Source: Rhodocyclaceae bacterium (GTDB lineage Bacteria; Pseudomonadota; Gammaproteobacteria; Burkholderiales; Usitatibacteraceae). From it: a stretch of DNA of 55,145 bases. The first letter of the stretch is position 1, and every line of letters starts with the position of its first letter. Below are positions 28,406 to 36,602 of this stretch, piece by piece. A program made the position numbers and the translations under genes. The stretch covers positions 1 to 55,145 of the forward strand of contig JADCJC010000005.1 of NCBI GenBank assembly GCA_020247395.1, written 5' to 3'. The notes below the pieces were generated by a model. The model was given only the letters and a program-made list of their open reading frames with translations. It did no database searches and was not told the origin of the DNA.

Positions 28406-29445
28406 TTTGCGGTAGCCCTATGTTGAATGGCGGCGATGCCGCGCTCGATGGCCGCACGAAAACCTGCACGCGAAGGTTTGTCATTTGCCAGCACGTTCGG
28501 CGGATAGACGCTCATTTGATAGGTAGAGGCGAACGGTTCGAGCCGCAAACGTGCCAGATAGTTATCCATGCCAACACGCCCACGCACATGGCGAATGGTA
28601 GCAGGGTCAATCTGGGTGAGGGCGACCATCGATTCTCCATAGCCGGCTTCCGCCAAAATGCGGCCTTCATAATCGATCACCATCGAGCCGCTGTCGGTTG
28701 ACGCCATCGGGATGTCGATACTGGTGATTCCCGCGCTGTTGGCCGACACCACATAGGCCAGGTTCTCCACCGCGCGTGCCCGCTTGGCAATGCCTTTCTT
28801 GGTCGCTTGTGGGCTGCCAGTCTCGGAGGAGGAGTGTAAAAATATTTCGGCACCGCGTAGCGCCAATGCGCGCGCAACTTCGGGGAACAAAATTTCTTCA
28901 GAGGCGACGCAGGCGAGCTTGCCAATGGGGGTGTCCGCGACCGGGAAGGCGGCCTCCACACCATAGAGTTCAACAAACTTGTCCCAGACATCATGCGGTG
29001 TCGCCGTGTACATCGAAATCAGACGGCGGTAACGAAGAATTAACTCGCCTTGATCGTTGATGATAAAACTCACTTGAAACGACAGATCCGAAAACTTGGG
29101 GTCGATCTCGTAAACATTGCCCGAGAGATAGACGCTATTCCTCTTGGCGACTTCGCCCAAGGCTTTGTACTCGGGCCCGTCTTGCAGCAGGCACGCGCGG
29201 GCGGCCCACGTCGGCAAATCGGGTCCGGTTGGAAAACTTGTCAGAAAATACTCTGGCAACACCACCAGTTTCAAATCGTCGCCGGAAAACATTTTTGAGG
29301 CGGCGATCTGCCTGTCGATACGCTCGATGGATCGCATCATCTGTGCACGACACGCAGCGGCGTCGCTGATGCTGTTGACTGCGTCGCAACGTGTTTGTAG
29401 CGCCAGCGCGCGGTACGGTCCGTAGGGGTTGGGTCGGGGTGGCAT
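28402..29445 (-). CDS. nitrilase-superfamily carbon-nitrogen hydrolase
   Basis: Encodes 347 residues. The catalytic Glu is in LVVLPEYFLTSFP and the nucleophile Cys in IGKLACVASEEILFPEVARALA. The usual lysine segment reads LRYRRLISMYT, so the catalytic Lys position appears to hold Arg unless the alignment shifts. Family members hydrolyse amides, nitriles or N-carbamyl groups; this one may act on an amide of the unknown pathway substrate or be specialised. Its ATG shares one base with the upstream DUF1330 stop (TGATG), and its stop overlaps the dehydrogenase start, giving tight translational coupling. Confidence 0.85.
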   Translation of the reverse strand: MPPRPNPYGPYRALALQTRCDAVNSISDAAACRAQMMRSIERIDRQIAASKMFSGDDLKLVVLPEYFLTSFPTGPDLPTWAARACLLQDGPEYKALGEVAKRNSVYLSGNVYEIDPKFSDLSFQVSFIINDQGELILRYRRLISMYTATPHDVWDKFVELYGVEAAFPVADTPIGKLACVASEEILFPEVARALALRGAEIFLHSSSETGSPQATKKGIAKRARAVENLAYVVSANSAGITSIDIPMASTDSGSMVIDYEGRILAEAGYGESMVALTQIDPATIRHVRGRVGMDNYLARLRLEPFASTYQMSVYPPNVLANDKPSRAGFRAAIERGIAAIQHRATAK

Positions 29446-29774
29446 CAGTCGGCCTGTGAGGTTGTGTTGGGTTGAGATGTGGTGTTACCAAAACCATCAA
29501 GCAGAATTACCTGTGCGTCACAAATGCCTTCGCGCAGTTTGCGGATCTCGGCATATTCTGCCGAATGCCAGTAGGCGAGTGCGGCATCTTTGTCAGGCCA
29601 CTCAGAGATGACTCTTTTGCCCGCCGTCGGCTGCCCCTCCAGCACATCGCCTTCAGGGCCCAGCACCAGATATTTGCCACCCATGCGTGCAACCAGCGCC
29701 GCGTTTGCTGACCCGTAGGCGGCAAATCGCTTGGCGTCGTGAATGACTGCGGTGACAAGGATGTAGGCTGGCAT
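29445..29774 (-). CDS. DUF1330 domain-containing protein
   Basis: Encodes 109 residues from MPAYILVTAVIHDAKRFAAY at 29774; the frame continues upstream to 29915 with unrelated residues and into the crotonase region, so the shorter form is taken. It has the ferredoxin-like (dimeric alpha-beta barrel) layout of DUF1330, including GGKYLVLG and VISEWPDKDAALAYWHSAEY. Members often accompany catabolic genes but their activity is unknown. It lies 19 bp after the crotonase stop and overlaps the nitrilase start by one base. Confidence 0.85.
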   Translation of the reverse strand: MPAYILVTAVIHDAKRFAAYGSANAALVARMGGKYLVLGPEGDVLEGQPTAGKRVISEWPDKDAALAYWHSAEYAEIRKLREGICDAQVILLDGFGNTTSQPNTTSQAD

Positions 29775-29793
29775 GAGTGGGCCGAATCGATGA

Positions 29794-30570
29794 TCAGAAT
29801 TTGGGTATGCGTTTCTCAATAAAGGCGGCCGCACCTTCGGCGAAGTCAGTACCGCTGAAGGCGTCGGTGAATAGCTGTCTGGTCTCGGCGTCGTCATTCG
29901 TTTGTCCCGCTCCAATCTTTAAGAGGGATTGCTTGATCCCGCGTGCGCTATACGAGGACAGCGAGGTAATTCTAGACAGCATGGTTGCCAGGGCCGTTGG
30001 CAGCAACGCGGGCTCGATACATTCGGTGACCATGCCCCATGTCAAAGCAGTGGCCGCATCAACCTCCTTGGCGAGCAGCAAAATCTCACGGGCTCGCGCC
30101 GCACCGACCAACTCAACGACCCGCAGGCAGTCAACCAACCGATATGTCAGGCCGAGTTTCGATGGTGTGATGGCGAACTTGGCGTCGGGTGTGCACAACC
30201 TGAAGTCGGAAGCCGCAGCGAGTGCAGCACCGCCGCCATAACACGCGCCGCGGATGACGGCGATGGTTGGTTGTGGCAGTGCGGCGAAGGCATCAAGCGC
30301 GAGCGCAATGGTGGCTTGGTTATGCGCCATCCAAGTGCTGTCGCTGATGTGTTCTCGTAACTCGAAAATATCGGCACCAGCGCTGAAGTGCGCGCCATCG
30401 CCTTGCAGTACCACTGCGCGAATATCGCCGTTGGCCGCAATCGCTGCAGATGTCTCAGCCAGAGCGCGCCAGGCTGCGGTGTCCAGCGCATTGCGCTTTG
30501 TCGGCCGCGCGATGGTGACCGTTGCCACAGAATCGGCAATATTCAGCAGAAGGGAGGGGCCGTCGGTCAT
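29794..30570 (-). CDS. crotonase-superfamily protein (enoyl-CoA hydratase/isomerase-like)
   Basis: Encodes 258 residues from MTDGPSLLLNIADSVATVTI at 30570. The oxyanion-hole segment FSAGADIFELREH and CYGGGAALAAASDFRLCTPDAKFAI are typical of the crotonase fold. Both glutamates used by classical enoyl-CoA hydratases seem replaced: GGGAALA has Ala where Glu is usual, and the later PE.LG reads TPSKLGL. A reaction other than simple hydration (isomerase, lyase or hydrolase type) is therefore likely. First gene of the operon with DUF1330, nitrilase and aldehyde dehydrogenase, and divergent from the alpha/beta hydrolase gene across the operator at 30599. Confidence 0.87.
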   Translation of the reverse strand: MTDGPSLLLNIADSVATVTIARPTKRNALDTAAWRALAETSAAIAANGDIRAVVLQGDGAHFSAGADIFELREHISDSTWMAHNQATIALALDAFAALPQPTIAVIRGACYGGGAALAAASDFRLCTPDAKFAITPSKLGLTYRLVDCLRVVELVGAARAREILLLAKEVDAATALTWGMVTECIEPALLPTALATMLSRITSLSSYSARGIKQSLLKIGAGQTNDDAETRQLFTDAFSGTDFAEGAAAFIEKRIPKF

Positions 30571-30589
30571 ACCTGTTTGTTTTTCGAGG

Positions 30590-30618
30590 GTGACAAAGTT
30601 GTCCGGACAAATTATATT
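30590..30618 (+). promoter_or_regulatory. divergent promoter region with operator in the spacer
   Basis: Plus strand: GTGACA (30590-30595), a 17-bp spacer and TATATT (30613-30618), for the hydrolase gene at 30655. Minus strand: a perfect TATAAT at 30616-30611 for the crotonase operon, with no good -35. The TTGTCCGGACAA site (30599-30610) fills the plus-strand spacer and sits directly downstream of the minus-strand -10, so one bound protein could shut both. Confidence 0.65.
30599..30610. promoter_or_regulatory. operator site 1, TTGTCCGGACAA
   Basis: Perfect 12-bp palindrome, one of five identical copies in the window, all intergenic. It lies between the crotonase operon (-) and the alpha/beta hydrolase gene (+). 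Confidence 0.8.
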
Positions 30619-30654
30619 CGTGATCCATCTCCCGTGCTTTCCGGAGCAATCAAC

Positions 30655-31476
30655 ATGAAACGACTGTTTATCGAAACAAGCAAGGGGCAACTTCACGCGC
30701 GATTCCACGCGGGCGATTCCGCTTACGCCGCCTTGCCACCGTTGGTGATGTTGCATGCCGCACCGGGAAGCGCGCTGATGTTGGCCAACTTGCAGCTGCG
30801 CTTCAAGCAGCGAACGCTTGCCATTGACCTTCCCGGTATGGGCGACTCCGACTCGCTGCCGATGGCCGCAGACAACGCGGAGCCGACGATTGGCGACTTC
30901 ACGGGCATGATCGAGGAGGCAGTTTCAAAGACGTTTAAAGAGCCCATTGACGTCTACGGCACGTTGTCGGGGGTGCGGGTGGCGCTTGAGATCGCCAATC
31001 GGCAGTCCGTCCGCGTTAGGCGCGTGGTGTTGGACGGCATTGGCATCCCCAAACCTGAACAACTCGATGAACTACTTGCCGACTACGCCCCTGAGTTTGT
31101 GCCGGATATCAACGGTAACCACTTGATGAATACGTTCCAGCTTTGTCGTGACCAATATTTGTTCTACCCGTGGTACGCGCGTGATGCGGATCATCGACGT
31201 CCGACTGGATTGCCCAGTGCCACCGCATTACACACCAAGGTAATGGAAAGTTTGAAGTCTGCGGCGGCATTTCGGCCGCTGATTCGCGCGGCGTTTCGTT
31301 ACAATTGTGCCACCGCATTGGCGGCACTAAAGCAACCCGCACTCATCACGGCAGACGGATCTGCCGTGCGTGCCGACCTACCTGTTCTTGAGTTCCCGCC
31401 CGCTGAGCCACTCACCTGTCCGCCGGATTTGCTCGATAAACGTGCGGCGCGGATCTCGGCGTTTTTAGACAGTTAG
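30655..31476 (+). CDS. alpha/beta-hydrolase-like protein lacking a nucleophile Ser
   Basis: Encodes 273 residues, ATG at 30655 with GGAG eight bases upstream. The fold is shown by PPLVMLHAAPGSALML (oxyanion region), LAIDLPGMGDSD, and the elbow DVYGTLSGVRVALEIA. The elbow reads G-T-L-S-G, so the position of the usual G-x-S-x-G serine is Leu. The lid region QYLFYPW is shared with both halves of the fusion protein at 37164 (HLFFPW, ALFWPW), marking the three as relatives. Under operator site 1. Function not assignable; it may be a non-hydrolytic or unusual hydrolase. Its stop overlaps the convergent copper-oxygenase gene stop by four bases. Confidence 0.78.
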   Translation: MKRLFIETSKGQLHARFHAGDSAYAALPPLVMLHAAPGSALMLANLQLRFKQRTLAIDLPGMGDSDSLPMAADNAEPTIGDFTGMIEEAVSKTFKEPIDVYGTLSGVRVALEIANRQSVRVRRVVLDGIGIPKPEQLDELLADYAPEFVPDINGNHLMNTFQLCRDQYLFYPWYARDADHRRPTGLPSATALHTKVMESLKSAAAFRPLIRAAFRYNCATALAALKQPALITADGSAVRADLPVLEFPPAEPLTCPPDLLDKRAARISAFLDS

Positions 31477-33881
31477 TAGTAATAACCGAAGATGATGCCC
31501 ATCTCATCTTCACTCGTCAGGCCAAAGCTGACAGTACGATCAGTGGTGTTGTTGTAAGTGATTTCGGACATGAGGCCCTCGCCGGGTGCCAGTATGATCG
31601 GTTGGATGAACGTAATGATCGCCGGGTGCGCCCAATCGGTGTTTTCATAAACGATTTGGCCGTCGCGTGCGCCACCGGCAATACGAATCACGAACTTCTC
31701 ACCGAGCGCATGCATGTGCGAGGTCAACATCAATATTCGTGTGGTTGCCGAAAACGTAAACGTTTTCCGGTGCGTGGTGCGCTGGCCGGGCGCTAGTGGA
31801 ATAGTGGTATTGCTCAGATTGAGTGTGCGGGCCACTTGTGTGACCTGTGAGGCATCAACTGTGTGAAGATTGGCGAAGGCTTCGCCGGTAATGTTGCTGG
31901 CACCTTTGTTTACGTAGTGAGCGTTCAAGTCCAGTCGTGCATTCGCCGGTAATAGCAGTGCGATACCCGGCGGGAAGCTGTAGTCGCTCTCCGGCGTCAT
32001 GGCACCGGCAAAATAGGTGTGATACCCCATCGGTAAGGCGTTGACGAAATTCAGATTACCGTCCGGGTTGCGAATATCGCGCACCACATTTACCGGCGGG
32101 ATGATGGCGCTCGGTATGTTGCTCTGAAAAGTGTAGAGCTGGAAGTGATGACTGTTCGCACGCATACGTGTCTCGATGCGTGAGACGTAGATTGGTGCAG
32201 AATTTTCGATGTCACGCAAGACAAATAATTCGCGCTCAAAGTTGGGCTGGACGGAAAACGGCTCAATAGTAAGTTGATAGCCTTTCGTGGGCGGTGGCAG
32301 TGGGACAAACGGCGCGTATGCTGGCAGAGTGCGGTCATCTAGTAGTTTTGCATCGATGTTGTCGCCGGATTCCGGTGCCCCCGCTTCAATCCACCGTTTG
32401 ATGAACTCGAGTTGCCCGACAGTGAGCGAGGTCGATCCAAGCGGCATCGGGCTGCCAAAGTGTTGTGGCTTGGTGGGGTCCCACAGCAGTAGTTTTTGGT
32501 ACAACAAGCTGTTCTCCAGATTACGTGGAGCCACTTGTTTCATGCCGTGCATCACCGCCATGCTGTTTTTTACCGAGGCGTTGCGCAGATTGCGGTAGGC
32601 AACCGCCTCGTCGAGCACTAGGCCGGACTGTATCGCAAAGGCATTGCCCGCTGTGTGACAGCTGTTACAGTTCGGCGCGAACACCTTCTGCTGCATGCGT
32701 GCAAAACTGGATGGTGCGGGGGCAACCGGTGCGGTCACGCCGTGGAACACACCAAAGTTGTTTGCGACCGACGGTGCCGTTCCGGCATTACTGATCAAGG
32801 TCGGGATGGCAATATTGCGGTTCATTTGCCAAAGGCTCAGAATCCCGTCAGGGCGTAGCCAAACCACGTCAAACACCCCGTCGCCGTTGTAGTCGCCAGT
32901 GGCATAGAGTTGCCAAGTCGCATCCGTCGTTGGCAGGGTGGTGGTCGCGCTTGGCAGGGTCGTGGTGGTGGTAGTACAAGAGGCGTTTACATCGTCCGGG
33001 TTGCCGGTGAACGGCGGTAGCGTGATGCCCGCAGCACTCAGTGAGATGAGCGCGGTCTGCCCGGTGGACGGGTTACGCATCAAGATGTCACCGCGACCAT
33101 TGCCGCTGAAGTCGGCGAAGGCCTGTGCAGCAAACCCGGCGGGAATGCTGCCTGCCGAGTAGTTGGCGCATGTTCTGCCCGGCGTTGCCATCAACACACG
33201 GATCGAGTTGTCGGGGCTGACATACACCATATCCGCCATGCCGTCGCCATTCAAGTCAGCTGCGCCAAGCAGCTTCCATGACAGAGGCGCACCGCCGCGC
33301 TTGCGAACCGTGGGTGGGCCACTGGCGTTGGTAAACCAAATGTAGGAAACACCGGTATCTCCCGGTCGAGCGGGGTCAAACCCGAGATATCGCCACACCA
33401 AATCGCCGCGACCATCTCCGTCTAAATCGCCGACCGCCTGTACATCCCAAGTCTGTTTGACCGGGCGAATGAATGCGGCGTTAGCGCTTTCAAAGTTCAA
33501 CCAGCTGGTGACGTCTCCCGACTCGCCCTGTGCCATATCCTGAAACAGCAAGTCGGATTTACCATTGCCATCGAGATCCGTTACGCCCACCAAACGGAAA
33601 TTGCTGCCAGGATCCACCAACGCTGAAAATTGGAATTGGCCATTCACCAATCGGCCTGCGATCAATTGCGGGGTGCCTGCAACCGAGTTAGAACGTGCCA
33701 ACAACACACTTTTGTTGCTGCCATCGATATCGATTCCGCCACGCTTTGACAGCGGCACACCAACATTCGCGTGCAGCAGAAGAGGAACCGCCAGTGCGCC
33801 GACCAAGAGAATTGCCCGTGCGGCACGATGTGCGGCGGATGACAGATAGGGTTTAGTGAGAAATGAATGCTGTTGAAACAT
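31473..33881 (-). CDS. secreted FG-GAP / cytochrome c / PHM-like copper monooxygenase fusion
   Basis: Encodes 802 residues from MFQQHSFLTKPYLSS at 33881 (AGG upstream; the frame extends to 33953). A signal peptide (to about residue 38) precedes five FG-GAP/VCBS-like calcium motifs (DLDGNGKSD, DLDGDGRGD, DLNGDGMAD, DFSGNGRGD, DYNGDGVFD), a Thr/Pro linker, and one c-type heme motif CNSCH near residue 405. The C-terminal part resembles type II copper ascorbate-dependent monooxygenases: SHHFQLY (about 577), NAHY (about 655), SHMHALG (about 722) and DEMGIIFGYYY (about 795) would supply the two copper sites. An extracytoplasmic oxygenase is inferred. No operator copy lies upstream. Confidence 0.8.
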   Translation of the reverse strand: MFQQHSFLTKPYLSSAAHRAARAILLVGALAVPLLLHANVGVPLSKRGGIDIDGSNKSVLLARSNSVAGTPQLIAGRLVNGQFQFSALVDPGSNFRLVGVTDLDGNGKSDLLFQDMAQGESGDVTSWLNFESANAAFIRPVKQTWDVQAVGDLDGDGRGDLVWRYLGFDPARPGDTGVSYIWFTNASGPPTVRKRGGAPLSWKLLGAADLNGDGMADMVYVSPDNSIRVLMATPGRTCANYSAGSIPAGFAAQAFADFSGNGRGDILMRNPSTGQTALISLSAAGITLPPFTGNPDDVNASCTTTTTTLPSATTTLPTTDATWQLYATGDYNGDGVFDVVWLRPDGILSLWQMNRNIAIPTLISNAGTAPSVANNFGVFHGVTAPVAPAPSSFARMQQKVFAPNCNSCHTAGNAFAIQSGLVLDEAVAYRNLRNASVKNSMAVMHGMKQVAPRNLENSLLYQKLLLWDPTKPQHFGSPMPLGSTSLTVGQLEFIKRWIEAGAPESGDNIDAKLLDDRTLPAYAPFVPLPPPTKGYQLTIEPFSVQPNFERELFVLRDIENSAPIYVSRIETRMRANSHHFQLYTFQSNIPSAIIPPVNVVRDIRNPDGNLNFVNALPMGYHTYFAGAMTPESDYSFPPGIALLLPANARLDLNAHYVNKGASNITGEAFANLHTVDASQVTQVARTLNLSNTTIPLAPGQRTTHRKTFTFSATTRILMLTSHMHALGEKFVIRIAGGARDGQIVYENTDWAHPAIITFIQPIILAPGEGLMSEITYNNTTDRTVSFGLTSEDEMGIIFGYYY

Positions 33882-33960
33882 AGGTGCCTGATCGACCGTT
33901 GATACAAGGTTATCTGAAATGCCGCTTGCACTCAATTCTGGCCAAAAAAACAAGCGCTCA

Positions 33961-33996
33961 AAGAAAAACGCCGTGCTGGCTTAGGCCAGCACGGCG
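33961..33996 (-). terminator. terminator of the TonB receptor gene
   Basis: Perfect 12-bp stem, CGCCGTGCTGGC (33969-33980) and GCCAGCACGGCG (33985-33996), loop TTAG. On the minus strand it is followed by TTTTTCTTT, so it ends transcription from the receptor gene before the copper-oxygenase gene. Confidence 0.9.
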
Positions 33997-34071
33997 AGTC
34001 CACTCTTCGTACTAGGTGGTCCGTGGCAGGTATTAGAAGGCGCCTAGTTATTTGGGTGTACGCAAGTTAGA

Positions 34072-36255
34072 TTATTTGAAGCGATAACGCAAATCGACAC
34101 CATAGGTCCGCGGCACGTTCAGATACGCGTCGGCCATACCGATACCGGCGATATCGAATGCGCCGGTGTAGTAGATCTTGTTACCCAGATTTTTGCCCCA
34201 CAGCGCCACTGACCACTTGCCGCCTTTAACATCATAGCCGACACGCGCATCGACCAATGAATAGGCTTGTGTCTTAATGAGTTCGGACACTGCAAGGTTC
34301 TGGTAGTGGTCGCCAACGCGTTTCATACCGGCATTCAGGTTGATTGTGCCGTTGGCGGTTTTGATGCGGTAGTTGGTGCCGAGCCCCCACTGTTGCTTCG
34401 GCGCTTGCTTGAGTGCTTTGCCGGCAAACGTGGCGGCGTTGGCCGCACTGAAGTCTTGATACTTGCTATCGAGTGTTCCCAAGTGTCCGCTGATTTGCCA
34501 GTCCGGCGTAATCTGCGCCACCGTCTCCAGTTCGACACCCTTAATCAGGGCGCTTGCCGCATTGGTCAGGTTCGACACGCCGTTGGCGTCAAAGGCCGTC
34601 AGTTGCAAGTCCTTGTAGTCATTGCGGAAGTAGTTGATGTTGAATCGAACTTTGCCGTCGGCCAAGGTGGTCTTGAAGCCGATTTCGTAGGACTTGACGG
34701 TTTCCGGCTTCAGCGTGGTGAATTGCGCGACGGTACCTGCGCGACCATTAAAGCCACCGCTCTTGAAGCCGGTGGATGCCGATGCATATGCGAGGATTTC
34801 TTTGCTCAGCTGCGCGTCTAGTCCTAGCTTCCAGTCGGTATTGGTCCAAGTGTTTGACTTTGCAACTCGGAATGCTTCGGTACCGTTGGTACGAATCGAT
34901 ATGATCGAAAAATCTTTTGATTCACGGCTTGAGCGCATACCCGCCGTCAGTTTGAAAACAGGGCTCAAACGATAATCCGCCTGGCCGTAAAGGGCAGAGG
35001 CCTTGACGGTTTGTGCCAGCAGATTGGTGGCACCCGGTGCAAAAATATCCTGTCGGGTCGGCTGGTCGTTCTGCTCTTTGAAGGCAAACAAACCGGCTGT
35101 CCAAGACAGTGCGCCTTTGCCGGTTGAAATCAGTTGCGATTCAAGACTATTCTGGCTCTGCCGCTGATCCTGGAACAAATGGAAGCGGGTCTGCGCCGTC
35201 CCATCGAGATCGATTGCCAGCGCGTTGTCCATCTTGCGATAGGCATAAATATTGCGCCACTCGACCGATTCAAAATCAGTCGACGTCACCACCGAAAAAC
35301 CGTTTTGGTCGAGGTCGTTGCGACCCGCACCCGGTGGCAAGTTAGTTTCGATGGTTAACAGGTTGCCGTCGGCGTTATTGATGGGCCGATTGAAACGTGC
35401 GGCTGCTGCAGCGTCGATGACGCTACTTGCGTACTGGGGGCCGCTACGCTGTCTCAAGATATCTCCCGCCACGGTCACCCGCGTGCTGCCCATGTTGAAA
35501 CCGATGCTTCCGCGGGCACCGTAGATCTGTTCGTCATTCACCATGCCGCCGTTGGTGATGTCTTTGAGGTATCCGTCACGCGCTTTGGACATCACGCCGA
35601 AAGTGGCATCGACCCCTTCCGACAGCTTGGTGCTAACCGATGCACGCACATCCAATCGATGGAAGTTGCCAACGCGGCCCTCGACGTCGAACTTCTCAGC
35701 GCCGGTGGGCTTCGCTGTTACGTACCGAATTGCACCGCCCGGCGCGTTGCGACCGTACAGCGTGCCCTGCGGCCCCCGCAGAACTTCGATGCGGGTGACA
35801 TCAAACATATCAAGCAGCGCACCCGTCATGCGCGGCATATATACGTCGTCGATGTAAATGGCGACCGACGGGTCGGCGGAGAACAACGATTCGTCGGTAC
35901 CAACACCGCGCATAAAGATCTTTGCCGCCGATGAGGTACCGGTGGCGGGTTCCACCACGATGTTGGGGACTTCAAACTTCATGTCGTCCAGACGGCGAAT
36001 CTGCTTTTGCTCCAAGTCTTTGGCCGACAGGGTCGTAATCGCAACTGGAACCTTTTGCAACTCCTCCTCGCGCCGCTGCGCGGTCACGACGATGTTTTCG
36101 AGTTTGTCGTCCGCTTTCGCCTCTGCCTTGGCGGCGGCGCTTTGTGCCGTTGCGGAGTCGATCACCAGCGCGGAAACCGCCAGTGCGACTGCAACGTGCA
36201 TCACGCTAAATTTGCCAAGGCTGGTTTGGCCTGGTTGATTCAATGATTGGTTCAT
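34072..36255 (-). CDS. TonB-dependent outer membrane receptor
   Basis: Encodes 727 residues. A signal peptide (VALAVSALVIDSATAQ) precedes a TonB-box-like region ENIVVTAQRREEELQKVPVA, a plug domain (FMRGVGTDESLFSADPSVA, RIEVLRGPQGTLYGRNAPGG) and a 22-strand barrel ending in GVDLRYRFK with terminal aromatic-rich residues. Energised uptake of a specific molecule across the outer membrane; the sequence type is common for hydrophobic or aromatic compounds, but the ligand is unknown. Expression is predicted from the minus-strand promoter at 36454-36482 with operator site 3, so uptake is co-regulated with the catabolic operons. Confidence 0.93.
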   Translation of the reverse strand: MNQSLNQPGQTSLGKFSVMHVAVALAVSALVIDSATAQSAAAKAEAKADDKLENIVVTAQRREEELQKVPVAITTLSAKDLEQKQIRRLDDMKFEVPNIVVEPATGTSSAAKIFMRGVGTDESLFSADPSVAIYIDDVYMPRMTGALLDMFDVTRIEVLRGPQGTLYGRNAPGGAIRYVTAKPTGAEKFDVEGRVGNFHRLDVRASVSTKLSEGVDATFGVMSKARDGYLKDITNGGMVNDEQIYGARGSIGFNMGSTRVTVAGDILRQRSGPQYASSVIDAAAAARFNRPINNADGNLLTIETNLPPGAGRNDLDQNGFSVVTSTDFESVEWRNIYAYRKMDNALAIDLDGTAQTRFHLFQDQRQSQNSLESQLISTGKGALSWTAGLFAFKEQNDQPTRQDIFAPGATNLLAQTVKASALYGQADYRLSPVFKLTAGMRSSRESKDFSIISIRTNGTEAFRVAKSNTWTNTDWKLGLDAQLSKEILAYASASTGFKSGGFNGRAGTVAQFTTLKPETVKSYEIGFKTTLADGKVRFNINYFRNDYKDLQLTAFDANGVSNLTNAASALIKGVELETVAQITPDWQISGHLGTLDSKYQDFSAANAATFAGKALKQAPKQQWGLGTNYRIKTANGTINLNAGMKRVGDHYQNLAVSELIKTQAYSLVDARVGYDVKGGKWSVALWGKNLGNKIYYTGAFDIAGIGMADAYLNVPRTYGVDLRYRFK

Positions 36256-36398
36256 GAGGAACTCCGGTTGTCTAGTTTGTGAGTTGTGGCTTGTGGTTGG
36301 TGTCTTGTGTAGAGGCTAGGGCTGTAGCGTGACCAAGTCAGGTGAACAAAGTCAGATGTCGCCACGATATCGTTCCGGGGGCGGTACTGAAACTTCAC

Positions 36399-36427
36399 TT
36401 GTTTTTTGTTGCAGGACAGACTAAATT
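36399..36427 (+). promoter_or_regulatory. predicted promoter for the lipocalin-like gene
   Basis: TTGTTT (36399-36404), 17-bp spacer, TAAATT (36422-36427), followed immediately by operator site 2. It would start transcription about 170 bp before the ATG at 36603. The 36256-36602 gap holds only this divergent promoter pair and the two operators. Confidence 0.55.
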
Positions 36428-36463
36428 TGTCCGGACAAATAGTTGTCCGGACAAATTTAGTCT
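36418..36463. promoter_or_regulatory. operator sites 2 and 3 in a 46-bp perfect palindrome
   Basis: Two TTGTCCGGACAA copies at 36427-36438 and 36443-36454, 16 bp centre to centre. Flanking bases mirror as well: 21-base arms (36418-36438 and 36443-36463) pair without mismatch around a 4-base ATAG spacer. Each arm holds an outward-facing TAAATT -10, so the palindrome is a pair of divergent operator-promoter units. Confidence 0.85.
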
Positions 36464-36482
36464 CATCGACTTACGCTGTCAA
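36454..36482 (-). promoter_or_regulatory. predicted promoter for the TonB receptor
   Basis: On the minus strand a perfect TTGACA (36482-36477), 17-bp spacer and TAAATT (36459-36454). Operator site 3 begins at the end of the -10 and covers the start point, a classic repression layout. The receptor leader would be about 190 nt. Confidence 0.7.
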
Positions 36483-36602
36483 GACAATGACGTGAAACAG
36501 CCGGGAACCCTCGCAACTCGTTGGATTTCTACAACGCTACTGCGCAAAACGTAAAAGTGGCTGTAATCCGTCTTGAAACTGTTGACTAAAACAGGGTACG
36601 TA

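Noticed and set aside
32938-32990. GT-rich microsatellite-like stretch
   Set aside because: It is coding: it specifies the Thr-rich linker of the copper-oxygenase fusion.
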